The position numbers were made by a program, and so were the translations under genes. Under the pieces are notes generated by a model. The model saw only the letters and a list, made by a program, of their open reading frames with translations, searched no databases and was not told the DNA's origin. From assembly GCA_013152205.1 (NCBI GenBank), contig JAADGV010000054.1, positions 149,040 to 213,039 of the forward strand: a stretch of DNA of 64,000 nucleotides, in the 5' to 3' direction. Source of the DNA: Planctomycetota bacterium. Lineage in GTDB: Bacteria; Planctomycetota; Planctomycetia; Pirellulales; Lacipirellulaceae. Of the stretch, positions 9,441 to 17,683 are shown one piece after another (the first letter of the stretch is position 1; each line of letters starts with the position of its first letter).

Positions 9441-10397
9441 ATGAACCGAATTTGTCGCCTTGCTTTGCCTCAACTGTCCCTGCTTGCCGCTTGCCTCATC
9501 GTCTCGCCTCTTTCGGCTGGCGCTCCTCAGGCAGAACAAGACAAAGACGGCGTGACGATCACCATCGATGGCAAAATGTTCACTCGTTACCTCTACAAAT
9601 CGGGGGCCAAGCCAATTTTGTGGCCGATTGTCGGCCCGACCGGCAAAGAAATGACTCGCGGCTACCCCATGCGAGACGTAATCGCCTCCGAAAAAAAAGA
9701 TCACATCCATCATCGCTCGTTTTGGTTTACCCACGGAGATGTCAACGGAATCAGCTTCTGGCACGAGCAAGGCGAAAATGGCAACATTGTTCAACGTGAT
9801 ATTAACGTCGAACAGGACGATCAGGGGGTAGTGATCTCAACCACGAACGATTGGATGGGCCCCAAAGGCAAGAAACAATGCGAAGACGCTCGCGTACTCC
9901 GGTTCCGATCCGATGAAAAGCAGCGATGGATTGATGTCGAACTCACCGTTACGGCCAGCGCTGGCCCAGTTGAATTTGGGGATACCAAAGAGGGTTGCTT
10001 CGGAGTGCGGGTAGCCGGCACGATGCGAACCGAACAGAAAGGCGGCGGAAAGATTACCAATAGCGAGGGCCAAACCAACGTCGCCGCCTGGGGCAAGCCA
10101 GCCGCCTGGGTCGATTACACTGGCCCGGTCGATGGCGAAACCGTCGGCATCGCCATCTTCAACCATCCCAGCAGCTTCCGATTTCCCTCCTACTGGCACG
10201 TACGCACCTACGGCCTCTTCACCGCCAACCCCTTTGGCTTACACGATTTCAAAGGCGAAGAATTCGACAGTTCCTATAGCATGAAGCCGGGCGAATCCTT
10301 TACGCTACGCTACCGTGTACTGTTCCATTCCGGCGACACCAAGCAAGCCCATATTGCCGAAGAGTACGAAAAGTACGCCACAAAAAAGGCCGAATAA
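9441..10397 (+). CDS. Exported DUF6807 (PmoA-annotated) family protein
   Basis: 318 residues with a signal peptide (about 1-26, ending near SAGA). The body matches the family once labelled methane oxygenase PmoA and now DUF6807, common in Planctomycetes: an N-terminal Tyr-Leu-Tyr/Lys-Pro-Ile segment, the His-rich motif DHIHHRSFWFTHGDVNG, and a late GLHDFKGEEF block. The methane label rests on old annotation and does not imply methane oxidation. These proteins usually sit beside sugar-related oxidoreductases, as here. The actual reaction is unknown. GGAG lies about 10 bases before the ATG. Confidence 0.85.
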   Translation: MNRICRLALPQLSLLAACLIVSPLSAGAPQAEQDKDGVTITIDGKMFTRYLYKSGAKPILWPIVGPTGKEMTRGYPMRDVIASEKKDHIHHRSFWFTHGDVNGISFWHEQGENGNIVQRDINVEQDDQGVVISTTNDWMGPKGKKQCEDARVLRFRSDEKQRWIDVELTVTASAGPVEFGDTKEGCFGVRVAGTMRTEQKGGGKITNSEGQTNVAAWGKPAAWVDYTGPVDGETVGIAIFNHPSSFRFPSYWHVRTYGLFTANPFGLHDFKGEEFDSSYSMKPGESFTLRYRVLFHSGDTKQAHIAEEYEKYATKKAE

Positions 10398-10413
10398 CCT
10401 ATTTGAAAAAGGT

Positions 10414-10499
10414 TGAACCACAAAGGACACGAAGAGCACTATGGGGTTGGAGGACTATTGAATTCTATTCTTTGTGTCCTTGGTGATCTTTGTGGTTCA
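10414..10499. repeat. Imperfect inverted repeat between genes
   Basis: TGAACCACAAAG (10414-10425) is the reverse complement of CTTTGTGGTTCA at 10488-10499, and GGACACGAAGA pairs with TTCTTTGTGTCC. One arm carries about 10 extra bases. Similar CACAAAG/GTGTCC pieces are found in other intergenic repeats of this window. Confidence 0.6.
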
Positions 10500-10629
10500 T
10501 TTTCGGTTCATCACCTGCAACGGTTACAATTTTTTTGTAACTCCCCCCGACTAGCCAACCAACTCGCCAAAGCGTAAGTTACCGGCTCTCACGTTTCTCA
10601 AACAAACGACTGATTAAAGACGCTTGCCA

Positions 10630-11625
10630 ATGGGACGATCAGCGGTTCAAACTCCTGTCAAAATTGGCGTGGTCGGCCTAGGAAACTTCGGCCAACAACA
10701 CGCCAAAACGCTTGCCGGCTTAGCCGAAGCCGAGCTAGTCGCTGTGGTTGACAAGAACGCTGGTTTACTTCAAGCCGCACAGCGCCAGTTCCCAAACGCC
10801 ACCTCAAGTTCAGACCTAGAGCAAACACTCACAGATTCCGATGCCGAGGCCTGGGTAGTTGCCACCTCCACAGCAGCCCATGTGCCAATCACCAAGCAAC
10901 TGCTCGCTGCCGGCAAGCCGGTACTGCTCGAAAAACCTGTCGCAGAAAGCTTAGCCGAAGCTGAGGCACTTGCACCGCTCGTTCAACCGAATTCAGGCAA
11001 CCTGATGCTGGGGCATATCCTGCTCTTCAGCACCGAGTTCCTCCAGCTTCAGCAAGAGGTCGACCAGCGAGGCCCAATCGCCTACCTCGACTTTGTTCGC
11101 CATCGCCCGACGACAACACTCCAAAACTTTCCCGGCGAAAGCCCCTTTCACCTCACCATGGTCCACGACCTCTACATGGCCCAAGTGCTGTTGAAGCGAG
11201 CAGAACCCGAAATTTTTCAGGCCCAAATACATCGCAACCAGACTGGCGACTGCGACTTGGCCTCCGCTCAACTGCAATGGCCCAACGGTACACTGGCATC
11301 GTTCACCGCTTCGTTTATGACTCCCGCCGGAATGCCGAGCGATGGTTTTGATCGGCTAGAAGTGTTTGGCGAAGGTTGGGCCTCGCGAATGCGAGCCAAC
11401 CCCCGTCCACTGACGGTTTGGGACGAAAAAACAACTTCACCGCTTGGCCTAGAAATCTACGCAGATCAGCAACTCCCTTCGGGCATGTTGGCCGAACAGT
11501 TACGCTGCTTTTGCCGAGTCGTCCGCGGCGAACACGAAGTCCCCGCCGGCGCCACGTATCAAGACGCACTCCAAGTGCTCAGTTGGTTGGAAAAATTGGA
11601 AGCTCAAATCGCGACGTCCGCTTGA
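10630..11625 (+). CDS. Gfo/Idh/MocA family NAD(P)-dependent oxidoreductase, cytoplasmic
   Basis: 331 residues from the ATG at 10630; a TTG two codons upstream is also possible. N-terminal Rossmann fold with GVVGLGNFG (about 13-21) and Asp41 closing the second strand, followed by the family motif EKP at 101-103, whose lysine is catalytic in relatives. The C-terminal domain has the expected dimer and substrate-binding sheet. No signal peptide is seen. It likely oxidises or reduces a sugar or cyclitol. It starts a run of five closely spaced genes (15, 39, 2 and 35 bases apart) containing an aminotransferase, a symporter with its small partner and an amidohydrolase, suggesting uptake and breakdown of one compound. 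Confidence 0.85.
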   Translation: MGRSAVQTPVKIGVVGLGNFGQQHAKTLAGLAEAELVAVVDKNAGLLQAAQRQFPNATSSSDLEQTLTDSDAEAWVVATSTAAHVPITKQLLAAGKPVLLEKPVAESLAEAEALAPLVQPNSGNLMLGHILLFSTEFLQLQQEVDQRGPIAYLDFVRHRPTTTLQNFPGESPFHLTMVHDLYMAQVLLKRAEPEIFQAQIHRNQTGDCDLASAQLQWPNGTLASFTASFMTPAGMPSDGFDRLEVFGEGWASRMRANPRPLTVWDEKTTSPLGLEIYADQQLPSGMLAEQLRCFCRVVRGEHEVPAGATYQDALQVLSWLEKLEAQIATSA

Positions 11626-11640
11626 TGGATCCCCAATAAC

Positions 11641-12771
11641 ATGCTGACTGAAAGTTCCCGCCAACAAGATTTCCCTTCTCTCGCAGGAAAGGTCTATCTC
11701 AACACCGCCGCCGAAGGAATTCCTCCGCGGCAAGTCATTGATGCGCTGAGTCAGTATGCTGGCGATAAAACACTAGGAATGGACGGGCGAGCGCTGCACG
11801 AAGCTCGCTGGAGGTCGGTCAGAGAACGCACCGCGATTGCCTATGGGCTCTCGCCCGAGGAAATCGGCATCTGCTCCTGTTCCTCCGAGGCCTACAACTT
11901 GGCCGCACTGGCCTTGCAACTACGCGAAGGCGACGAAGTTGTTATCAACGATCTCGATTTCCCCGCAGGCGCCACTCCCTGGCTACAACCATCGTGTCCT
12001 GCAACGGTAAAAATATGGCGCAGCCGCGAGGGCGCACTGCGTGTGGACGATTTGATTCCGCTGCTAAGCCCCAAAACCCGCTTGGTTACCGTCTCTTTGG
12101 TCAGTTTTTTCAACGGCTACAAAATTCCGCTCCCTGCGATCACCGAAGCCATACGTAAACATTCCTCCTCGCTCATCGCACTGGATGTCACCCAAGCCTT
12201 GGGACGTATCCCGCTTGACCTGACCGACGTCGATCTAATTGTCAGCTCAACCCACAAGTGGATTCTCGCTAGCCACGGCGGCGGGTTGGTTGGCGTGCCT
12301 GCCAGGGTAAACGAAAAATGGACCGTACCTGCCGGCGGCTGGTTCAACCTAGAAAACGCCTTTGAAGCCGATCGCTTCGAGCAGACCAAGACAAAGCCTG
12401 GCGCTGCAAGTTTCTCGGTCGGCATGCCGAACTACCCGGCCATCTATGCCATCGACGCTGGCTTGAAATACAATCAGGCGGTGGGAGTTGAAGCCATCGA
12501 CGAACATTGCCGTCCGATGATCCAATTCTTGCTGGACGAATTACAGCAAATGCCCGTCGAAATGCTAACCCCCACCGAGCCAGAAAGCTTGGCCGGAATC
12601 GTCGCTTGGCGGCATCCTAAGGCCGAATTCCTGTACAACACGCTGCACGAGCAGAATATCCATGTCATGTATCATTCAGGTCGTCTCCGCGTAGCCGTTC
12701 ATGGCTACAATACCGAGCAAGACATCCGGCGGCTTGTGCAGTCGTTGCATGACGCACTGAAGCAAATTTGA
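11641..12771 (+). CDS. Class V aminotransferase (PLP-dependent)
   Basis: 376 residues. Fold-type I PLP enzyme of the class V/cysteine-desulfurase-like group. The motif SSTHKW places the PLP lysine at residue 206, followed by a glycine-rich segment (SHGGGLVGV). The upstream Asp and Thr that contact the cofactor appear in ALDVTQALG. No cysteine-bearing desulfurase loop is evident, so an epimerase, lyase or aminotransferase role is more likely than sulfur transfer. The start ATG is 15 bases after the oxidoreductase gene. Substrate unknown. Confidence 0.85.
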   Translation: MLTESSRQQDFPSLAGKVYLNTAAEGIPPRQVIDALSQYAGDKTLGMDGRALHEARWRSVRERTAIAYGLSPEEIGICSCSSEAYNLAALALQLREGDEVVINDLDFPAGATPWLQPSCPATVKIWRSREGALRVDDLIPLLSPKTRLVTVSLVSFFNGYKIPLPAITEAIRKHSSSLIALDVTQALGRIPLDLTDVDLIVSSTHKWILASHGGGLVGVPARVNEKWTVPAGGWFNLENAFEADRFEQTKTKPGAASFSVGMPNYPAIYAIDAGLKYNQAVGVEAIDEHCRPMIQFLLDELQQMPVEMLTPTEPESLAGIVAWRHPKAEFLYNTLHEQNIHVMYHSGRLRVAVHGYNTEQDIRRLVQSLHDALKQI

Positions 12772-12810
12772 ACTAACAATTAGACGAGTTGCCAAAGGCG
12801 AGACAATTCC

Positions 12811-14385
12811 ATGGACGAACCGATTCATTTTATTTCCAACTTTTCTACCCTCGACTGGGTAATTGTTTCTGCCTATCTCGCAGGAACAGTCGCAATTGGC
12901 CTCTATGCCAACCGGTATATCAAAGATATGGCCGACTACATCGTGGCAGGTCGTTCGCTCAATTCCTACATCTCGGTCGCCTCGATGCTCGGTTCAGAGA
13001 TCGGCTTGGTCACCGTCATGTACACAGCCCAAAAAGGATACACGGGCGGGTTTGCCGCCTTCCATATCGGCTTGGTCGCGGGCGTGTCATGCTTTCTGAT
13101 TGGTCTGACCGGCTTCATTGTCGTCCCGCTTCGCCGAACGGGAGTGATGACCATCCCCGAATTCTACGGCAAACGATTTGGTACCGGCGTCCGCGTCTAC
13201 GGGGGCATCATACTTGCCCTAGCGGGTATCTTGAACATGGGCGTCTACTTGAAGGCAGGCGGGATATTCGTCACCTCGCTCACCGGAATGACCGATCCCA
13301 ACGCAGTGAACATCGTGATGACCATTCTCATCTCGTTGGTGTTAGCCTACACCATCCTCGGGGGAATGGTTTCGGTGGTGATCACCGATTACATTCAGTT
13401 TGTCGTTCTTTCGTTCGGCATGATCTTTATGTGCCTGTTCTGTGTAACCCATTTTGGCTGGGAGAACATTGTGGAAACCGTCAAACAAATCCACGGCCCT
13501 GCTGGCTTCGATCCACTCCATCAATCCGGGTTTGGCTTGTCCTACGTGGTCTGGATGATTCTTACTTTTGGGTTAATCTCGTGCGCCGTTTGGCCAACCG
13601 CCATCATGCGTGTCTGTTCTGCAAAAGATACACAAGTCGTCAAGAAACTCTACCGTTGGTCGTCGATTGGATTCATGACTCGTTTTATCATTCCTCAATT
13701 TTTGGGCATCTGTGCGCTCACCTTCCTTTGGCAACAAGCGGGCGCAGGCAGCGCCTACTTCACGGCGGATGGCGCGTTGATCGACAACCCCGAAGAAACT
13801 TTGCGTGCCATGCCGATTTTGTTGAGTCAGATTCTTCCCACGGGGCTGATCGGCCTTGTCGCGGCAGGAATGCTGGCTGCCTTCATGTCGACCCACGATA
13901 GCTATCTACTCTGTTGGGCGTCAGTGATTGTCGAAGATGTGGTAAACCCCGTAGCAGGAGGCAACCTCTCAACAAAGGTAAGGCTGATACTCGCCCGATC
14001 TTTTATCTTTCTCACCGGAGCTTTCTTGCTCGTCTGGAGTATCTGGTATCCAATGGGCCAAGATATGCTCGACTACCTCGCGGTCACTGGGGCCGTGTAC
14101 TTTACCGGAGCCTTTGCCGTGCTACTGTTTGGCCTCTATTGGCGCAAGGCAAGTCGAATAGGGGCTTATGCGGCGTTGACGGCAGGTGTTGCTGCGCTGA
14201 CTGGCTTAACTCCGGTTCGAGACGCTTTGTACCTCACTGAAGAAAATCTCGGTTTCGAACTTACTGGAACGCATGTCGGTCTGACAACGACCGTGCTCGC
14301 ACTCGTCTTAATGGTTGTCTGCTCGTTGCTGTTTCCCGACGGGGGAAACGAACCATCTAATAAAGCCAATAGCGAAGGGAATTGA
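12811..14385 (+). CDS. Sodium:solute symporter family (SSS/SLC5-type) transporter
   Basis: 524 residues with about 13 predicted membrane segments. The SSS signature region is seen in VAGRSLNSYISVASMLGSEIG (residues about 49-69) and TILGGMVSVVITDYIQF in the middle. By family, it imports an organic solute with Na+ across the inner membrane. It lies inside the aminotransferase-amidohydrolase run, so the solute is probably the substrate of those enzymes. Its TGA is two bases from the ATG of a 53-residue membrane protein. Confidence 0.9.
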   Translation: MDEPIHFISNFSTLDWVIVSAYLAGTVAIGLYANRYIKDMADYIVAGRSLNSYISVASMLGSEIGLVTVMYTAQKGYTGGFAAFHIGLVAGVSCFLIGLTGFIVVPLRRTGVMTIPEFYGKRFGTGVRVYGGIILALAGILNMGVYLKAGGIFVTSLTGMTDPNAVNIVMTILISLVLAYTILGGMVSVVITDYIQFVVLSFGMIFMCLFCVTHFGWENIVETVKQIHGPAGFDPLHQSGFGLSYVVWMILTFGLISCAVWPTAIMRVCSAKDTQVVKKLYRWSSIGFMTRFIIPQFLGICALTFLWQQAGAGSAYFTADGALIDNPEETLRAMPILLSQILPTGLIGLVAAGMLAAFMSTHDSYLLCWASVIVEDVVNPVAGGNLSTKVRLILARSFIFLTGAFLLVWSIWYPMGQDMLDYLAVTGAVYFTGAFAVLLFGLYWRKASRIGAYAALTAGVAALTGLTPVRDALYLTEENLGFELTGTHVGLTTTVLALVLMVVCSLLFPDGGNEPSNKANSEGN

Positions 14386-14387
14386 AT

Positions 14388-14549
14388 ATGGATGCTTGGG
14401 TAACTTTCTGGGGCTGGGTACTCGTTATCGTCTTGCTGGTATATGCCGGCTTGGCCGTGGCGATCACGATTGGCGGATTTTTTGACGTCAAAGAAATGCT
14501 AACCGCCATCGACGAACAACATCATACCGACGATCACGAAGAGGAATAA
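14388..14549 (+). CDS. 53-residue single-span membrane protein beside the symporter
   Basis: The frame begins at an ATG two bases after the symporter stop and gives 53 residues. One strongly hydrophobic span (about residues 9-31, Trp-rich at its start) is followed by a soluble acidic and His-rich tail ending HHTDDHEEE. GAAGGGA at 14373-14379 can serve as ribosome binding site. The spacing and membrane topology suggest an accessory subunit of the symporter. I do not recognise a named family. Confidence 0.7.
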   Translation: MDAWVTFWGWVLVIVLLVYAGLAVAITIGGFFDVKEMLTAIDEQHHTDDHEEE

Positions 14550-14584
14550 TCAGGCAAGCTGTTCAGTCACACGGGTTAAATAAA

Positions 14585-15574
14585 GTGTCAATAATAAACA
14601 AAACGCCAACATCGCCCATTGCCGATACTCCGATCACACGCCGAAACTGGCTGGCAAATGCGGCAGGCACCGCAGCTGCCACGACGTTAATGAGTTCCGT
14701 ACCACTTTCCCAAACCAAAGGTGCCAAGCCCGATATGGACAAACACCCCTGGATCGACGCGCATAGCCATGTCTGGACGCACGAAGTCGACAAGTATCCG
14801 CTGGCCAATGGTTACACAGTTAAAGATCTCCAACCACCGTTTACCGAGAAAGAACTACTCGAAGTTGCGAATGCAAGCGGTGTCGGCCGCGTGGTCCTGA
14901 TTCACCACCACCCGTTTTATGGATGGGACAGCTCCTATATGCTCGACGTCGCTGCACGGATGCCAGAGACTTTTCGTGTAGTTGGTACGGTCGACAATCT
15001 GACCGAAAATCCAGGCGAGCAAATGCGCAGCTTGCTCAAGCAGCATGTCACCGGCTTCCGCATCACCTCAGGCATTCACAAGAAGAAATGGCTAGCCGGT
15101 GGGATGGACGAAATGTGGCGTATGGCTGCTGAGACCCGCCAGAGCATCTGCTGTTTGATCAATCCCGACGAAATTGAACAGATCGACGCCATGTGCGTCA
15201 AACATCCCGAGACGCCCGTGGTCATCGACCACTTCGCCCGTGTTGGCGTCGATGGCCAGTTTCGCGATGCCGACGTCCAGGCCCTTTGTGGGCTCGCGCG
15301 GCACAAACACATGGTGCTAAAAATCTCGGCTTACTACGCGCTAGGAAAAAAGAAACCACCGTATACCGATCTGGTGCCGAGGATCCGCCAAGCATTCGAC
15401 GCCTACGGTCCAGAGCGGCTCATGTGGGCCAGCGATTCGCCTTATCAACTCGGCGGCGATAATACCTACGAAGACTCGATTGCCCTGGTGCGAGACCGTA
15501 TTGATTTCCTATCCGACAGCGACCGCGAATGGCTGTTGCGGAAAACCGCTGAAAGAGTCTTCTTTTATGTTTAG
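14585..15574 (+). CDS. Tat-exported amidohydrolase (amidohydrolase 2 family)
   Basis: 329 residues from a GTG at 14585. The N-terminus has a twin-arginine signal (TRRNWLANAAG, Arg19-Arg20, then a hydrophobic Ala/Thr stretch). The mature enzyme is a TIM-barrel amidohydrolase: metal-binding DAHSHVW (His60, His62), a mid-chain VIDHFARVG, and the late aspartate in MWASDSPYQ. Relatives hydrolyse lactones or decarboxylate aromatic acids. It closes the five-gene run with the symporter. Export would place hydrolysis in the periplasm before uptake, which is inference. Confidence 0.82.
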   Translation: MSIINKTPTSPIADTPITRRNWLANAAGTAAATTLMSSVPLSQTKGAKPDMDKHPWIDAHSHVWTHEVDKYPLANGYTVKDLQPPFTEKELLEVANASGVGRVVLIHHHPFYGWDSSYMLDVAARMPETFRVVGTVDNLTENPGEQMRSLLKQHVTGFRITSGIHKKKWLAGGMDEMWRMAAETRQSICCLINPDEIEQIDAMCVKHPETPVVIDHFARVGVDGQFRDADVQALCGLARHKHMVLKISAYYALGKKKPPYTDLVPRIRQAFDAYGPERLMWASDSPYQLGGDNTYEDSIALVRDRIDFLSDSDREWLLRKTAERVFFYV

Positions 15575-15579
15575 GATAG

Positions 15580-15636
15580 TAGCCGCAAGCGGAAGCTGCG
15601 GTCGAGCCTGAAAAACCGCGGCTTCCACCTGCAACT
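15580..15636. repeat. Dispersed GC-rich inverted repeat, copy 2 of 3
   Basis: Same family as 9260-9328 and 52403-52476: gccgcaagcggaagctgcgg against ccgcggcttcc around a CGAGCCTGAAAA loop. It lies directly after the amidohydrolase stop and could also act as a weak terminator, though no T-run follows. Confidence 0.65.
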
Positions 15637-15773
15637 ACTGAGAAAAAACTGTTGCTTACAAACTAAGCCCAAGGTAGCATCAGTCGACTAGAGTTGTAAC
15701 ATCCTGCATCCATATCTCGGCATTTGCCGACCGAATCAATAATTTCTGATCGTTCACTCGGAGGCTATCGACG

Positions 15774-17135
15774 ATGAAAACGCGACGCGAGTTCCTCAAA
15801 CATTCAGCCACAACTGGGGCTTTGATTTCCACGCCATATATCTGGACGAGTTCCTACGCCCGAGCACACGACCTCAATAGCAAACTGAAGGTCGCAGCCA
15901 TCGGTGTTGGTGGAAGCCGAGGCCGCTACAACCAAGGTGGCCATATTGCCCGTCGAGCCGCCGAGTTGGGCACAATGGTTGCCGTCTGCGATGTCGACGA
16001 TCTACACACCGCCGAATTCAATAACGACCTTGGCGGCAAGCTCAACATGTATCGCGACTATCGCGAACTGCTAGAGAAAGAAAAGCCCGAGGTTGTGACC
16101 GTTGGTACTCCAGACCATTGGCATGTGCCAATTTCGATTGCTGCCTTGCGTGCCGGTGCCGATGTCTATTGCGAAAAACCGCTGACGCTGACCATCCAAG
16201 AAGGCATCGACATCAGCAAAGTTGTCGAAGAGACGGGCCGCGTTTTCCAGGTGGGTACTCAGCAACGTAGCAGCAATGAGAATCGTTTCCTCAAAGCAAT
16301 CGCCATCGTTCAAAGCGGTCGCCTAGGTAAAAACGTCAACGCCTATGTCGCTATCGGTGGTGCGCCCGGCGAAGGGCCATTCCAGTCAACGGCGGTTCCT
16401 GAAGGACTCGATTGGGAAATGTGGGTTGGCCCAGCTCCGGCAGCTGAATACTCAGAGGAGCGCCGCAAGATGTTCCGGTGGTGGTACGAGTATTCCGGCG
16501 GCAAGATGACCGACTGGGGGGCCCATCACATCGATATCGCCCAATGGGCCCTTGGTCACGATCACTCCGGCCCCGTTGAGGTTTCTGCCTCCGGCAAGTT
16601 TCCACCCATCGTGCCAGACCACTTCAATTGGGACGCCTACCTTGACGGAGATATCTCGTTGCCCAGTGGCTATAACACTGTCACCGAGTTCAGTATCGAC
16701 CTCAAGTATGAGAATGGTGCCGTCATGAGTGTCAACAGCCACTACAAACGTGAAGGCGGCATTGACTTTGAAAACGGAATCTTATTCGAGGGCGACGCGG
16801 GCCGAATCTTTGTCAACCGAGGCAAACTCGAAGGTAAGCCCGTAGATAACCTTAGCGAAAAAGACAACGCCGAACTCGAAACGCGGATTACCAAACTCTA
16901 CAAAGGCAAAAAACCAGGCCACCACATGCGGAACTTTTTCGAGTGTATCGAAGACCGCGAGCAGCCGATTTCCGATGTTTTTACCCACCATCGAACAATG
17001 ACATCCTGTCACCTGTGCAATATCGCACTGATGTTAGGACGCGATCTGAAATGGGATCCAAAGCAGCAAACCTTTGTCGGCGACGACCAAGCCAATGCGC
17101 TGAAGTCTCGCAAGAGCCGCGAGGTAAAGGCCTAG
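15774..17135 (+). CDS. Tat-exported Gfo/Idh/MocA family oxidoreductase
   Basis: 453 residues. The start ATG is preceded by GGAGG (15759-15763). Twin-arginine signal KTRREFLKHS (Arg4-Arg5) with a hydrophobic region after it. Rossmann fold begins at KVAAIGVGGSRGR; the EKP motif is at 134-136 (YCEKPLTL). The C-terminal half matches the bacterial type with conserved GGKMTDWGAHHIDIAQWALG. Such Tat-bearing members are very abundant in Planctomycetes and are thought to act on sugars in the periplasm with a tightly bound cofactor. It is separated from the preceding run by a repeat and probably has its own promoter. Confidence 0.88.
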   Translation: MKTRREFLKHSATTGALISTPYIWTSSYARAHDLNSKLKVAAIGVGGSRGRYNQGGHIARRAAELGTMVAVCDVDDLHTAEFNNDLGGKLNMYRDYRELLEKEKPEVVTVGTPDHWHVPISIAALRAGADVYCEKPLTLTIQEGIDISKVVEETGRVFQVGTQQRSSNENRFLKAIAIVQSGRLGKNVNAYVAIGGAPGEGPFQSTAVPEGLDWEMWVGPAPAAEYSEERRKMFRWWYEYSGGKMTDWGAHHIDIAQWALGHDHSGPVEVSASGKFPPIVPDHFNWDAYLDGDISLPSGYNTVTEFSIDLKYENGAVMSVNSHYKREGGIDFENGILFEGDAGRIFVNRGKLEGKPVDNLSEKDNAELETRITKLYKGKKPGHHMRNFFECIEDREQPISDVFTHHRTMTSCHLCNIALMLGRDLKWDPKQQTFVGDDQANALKSRKSREVKA

Positions 17136-17156
17136 TCACTGTTAGGGGAGAGAAAC

Positions 17157-17582
17157 TGAATACCCCTTTTTTATGGTTCTTCAGGAATTTTAGTGGCTGA
17201 ACATTCATCGAAGCAGCAAAGCTGCTTCTGCCCCAACGGGGCAAAACATCATAGCCTAGGGCAAGGCAAGCGAGCGTAGCGAGGCTTGCCGCCGCCCTAG
17301 GTATAAGTTTGTCTATAAGTCTTCGGCCGAGTTTGTAGCTCAGCCGATCAACGGCACGTAGCCGAGGCCGAAATTCATCCGCGGATTGATTTCGGCCTCG
17401 GCTACGCTCCGTTATTAAATTACGCCGTCCTCTCGGACGATTGTTTGGTTGCTTACTGCCCCGGGCGACGCCAACCTTTGCTGCGCTTCGGTTGGCTTTG
17501 CCCTGGGCTAACATATTTTGCCCCTTTCAGGGCATTTGTGGGTTCACCTGGCCACTAAAATGCCTGAATACCCCTTTTTTAT
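17157..17582. mobile_element. MITE-like element about 380 bases long, copy 1, bracketed by 18-base direct repeats
   Basis: Terminal inverted repeats: TTCAGGAATTTTAGTGGC near 17182-17199 and GCCACTAAAATGCCTGAA ending at 17568, 17 of 18 complementary. The interior is full of hairpins (AAGCAGCAAAGCTGCTT, CCTAGGGC...GCCCTAGG, GCCGAGGC...GCCTCGGC) and has no credible gene. The sequence TGAATACCCCTTTTTTAT occurs at 17157-17174 and again at 17565-17582, like a target duplication, although it overlaps the right end. A diverged second copy lies at 26061-26439. No transposase is encoded. Confidence 0.65.
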
Positions 17583-17651
17583 TGATGTGTGCATCAGAAA
17601 CTTTACTTGGTCCAAGCATTCACTCGCTAAATCCGGCACTCCCGTTGGTCG
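17582..17651 (-). repeat. 70-base dispersed repeat, copy 1 (inverted relative to copy 2)
   Basis: The reverse complement of this segment matches 52488-52557 at about 64 of 70 positions by eye. It begins (minus strand) cgaccaacgggagtgcc. Both copies are intergenic, and both can be read as a short junk peptide with MCASETLL at its start, which explains spurious frames there. Confidence 0.7.
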
Positions 17652-17683
17652 GCCTGTCGTTTTCTGGCGCATACATCAATAGT

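Noticed and set aside
9441..10397. Methane monooxygenase PmoA as the function of the DUF6807 protein
   Set aside because: The label comes from legacy naming; the protein has no membrane-spanning PmoA features and carries a secretion signal.
12789..13901. 370-residue plus-strand frame overlapping the symporter
   Set aside because: It is a shadow: rich in Arg, His and Ser, no family pattern, and it covers the clearly real symporter in another frame.
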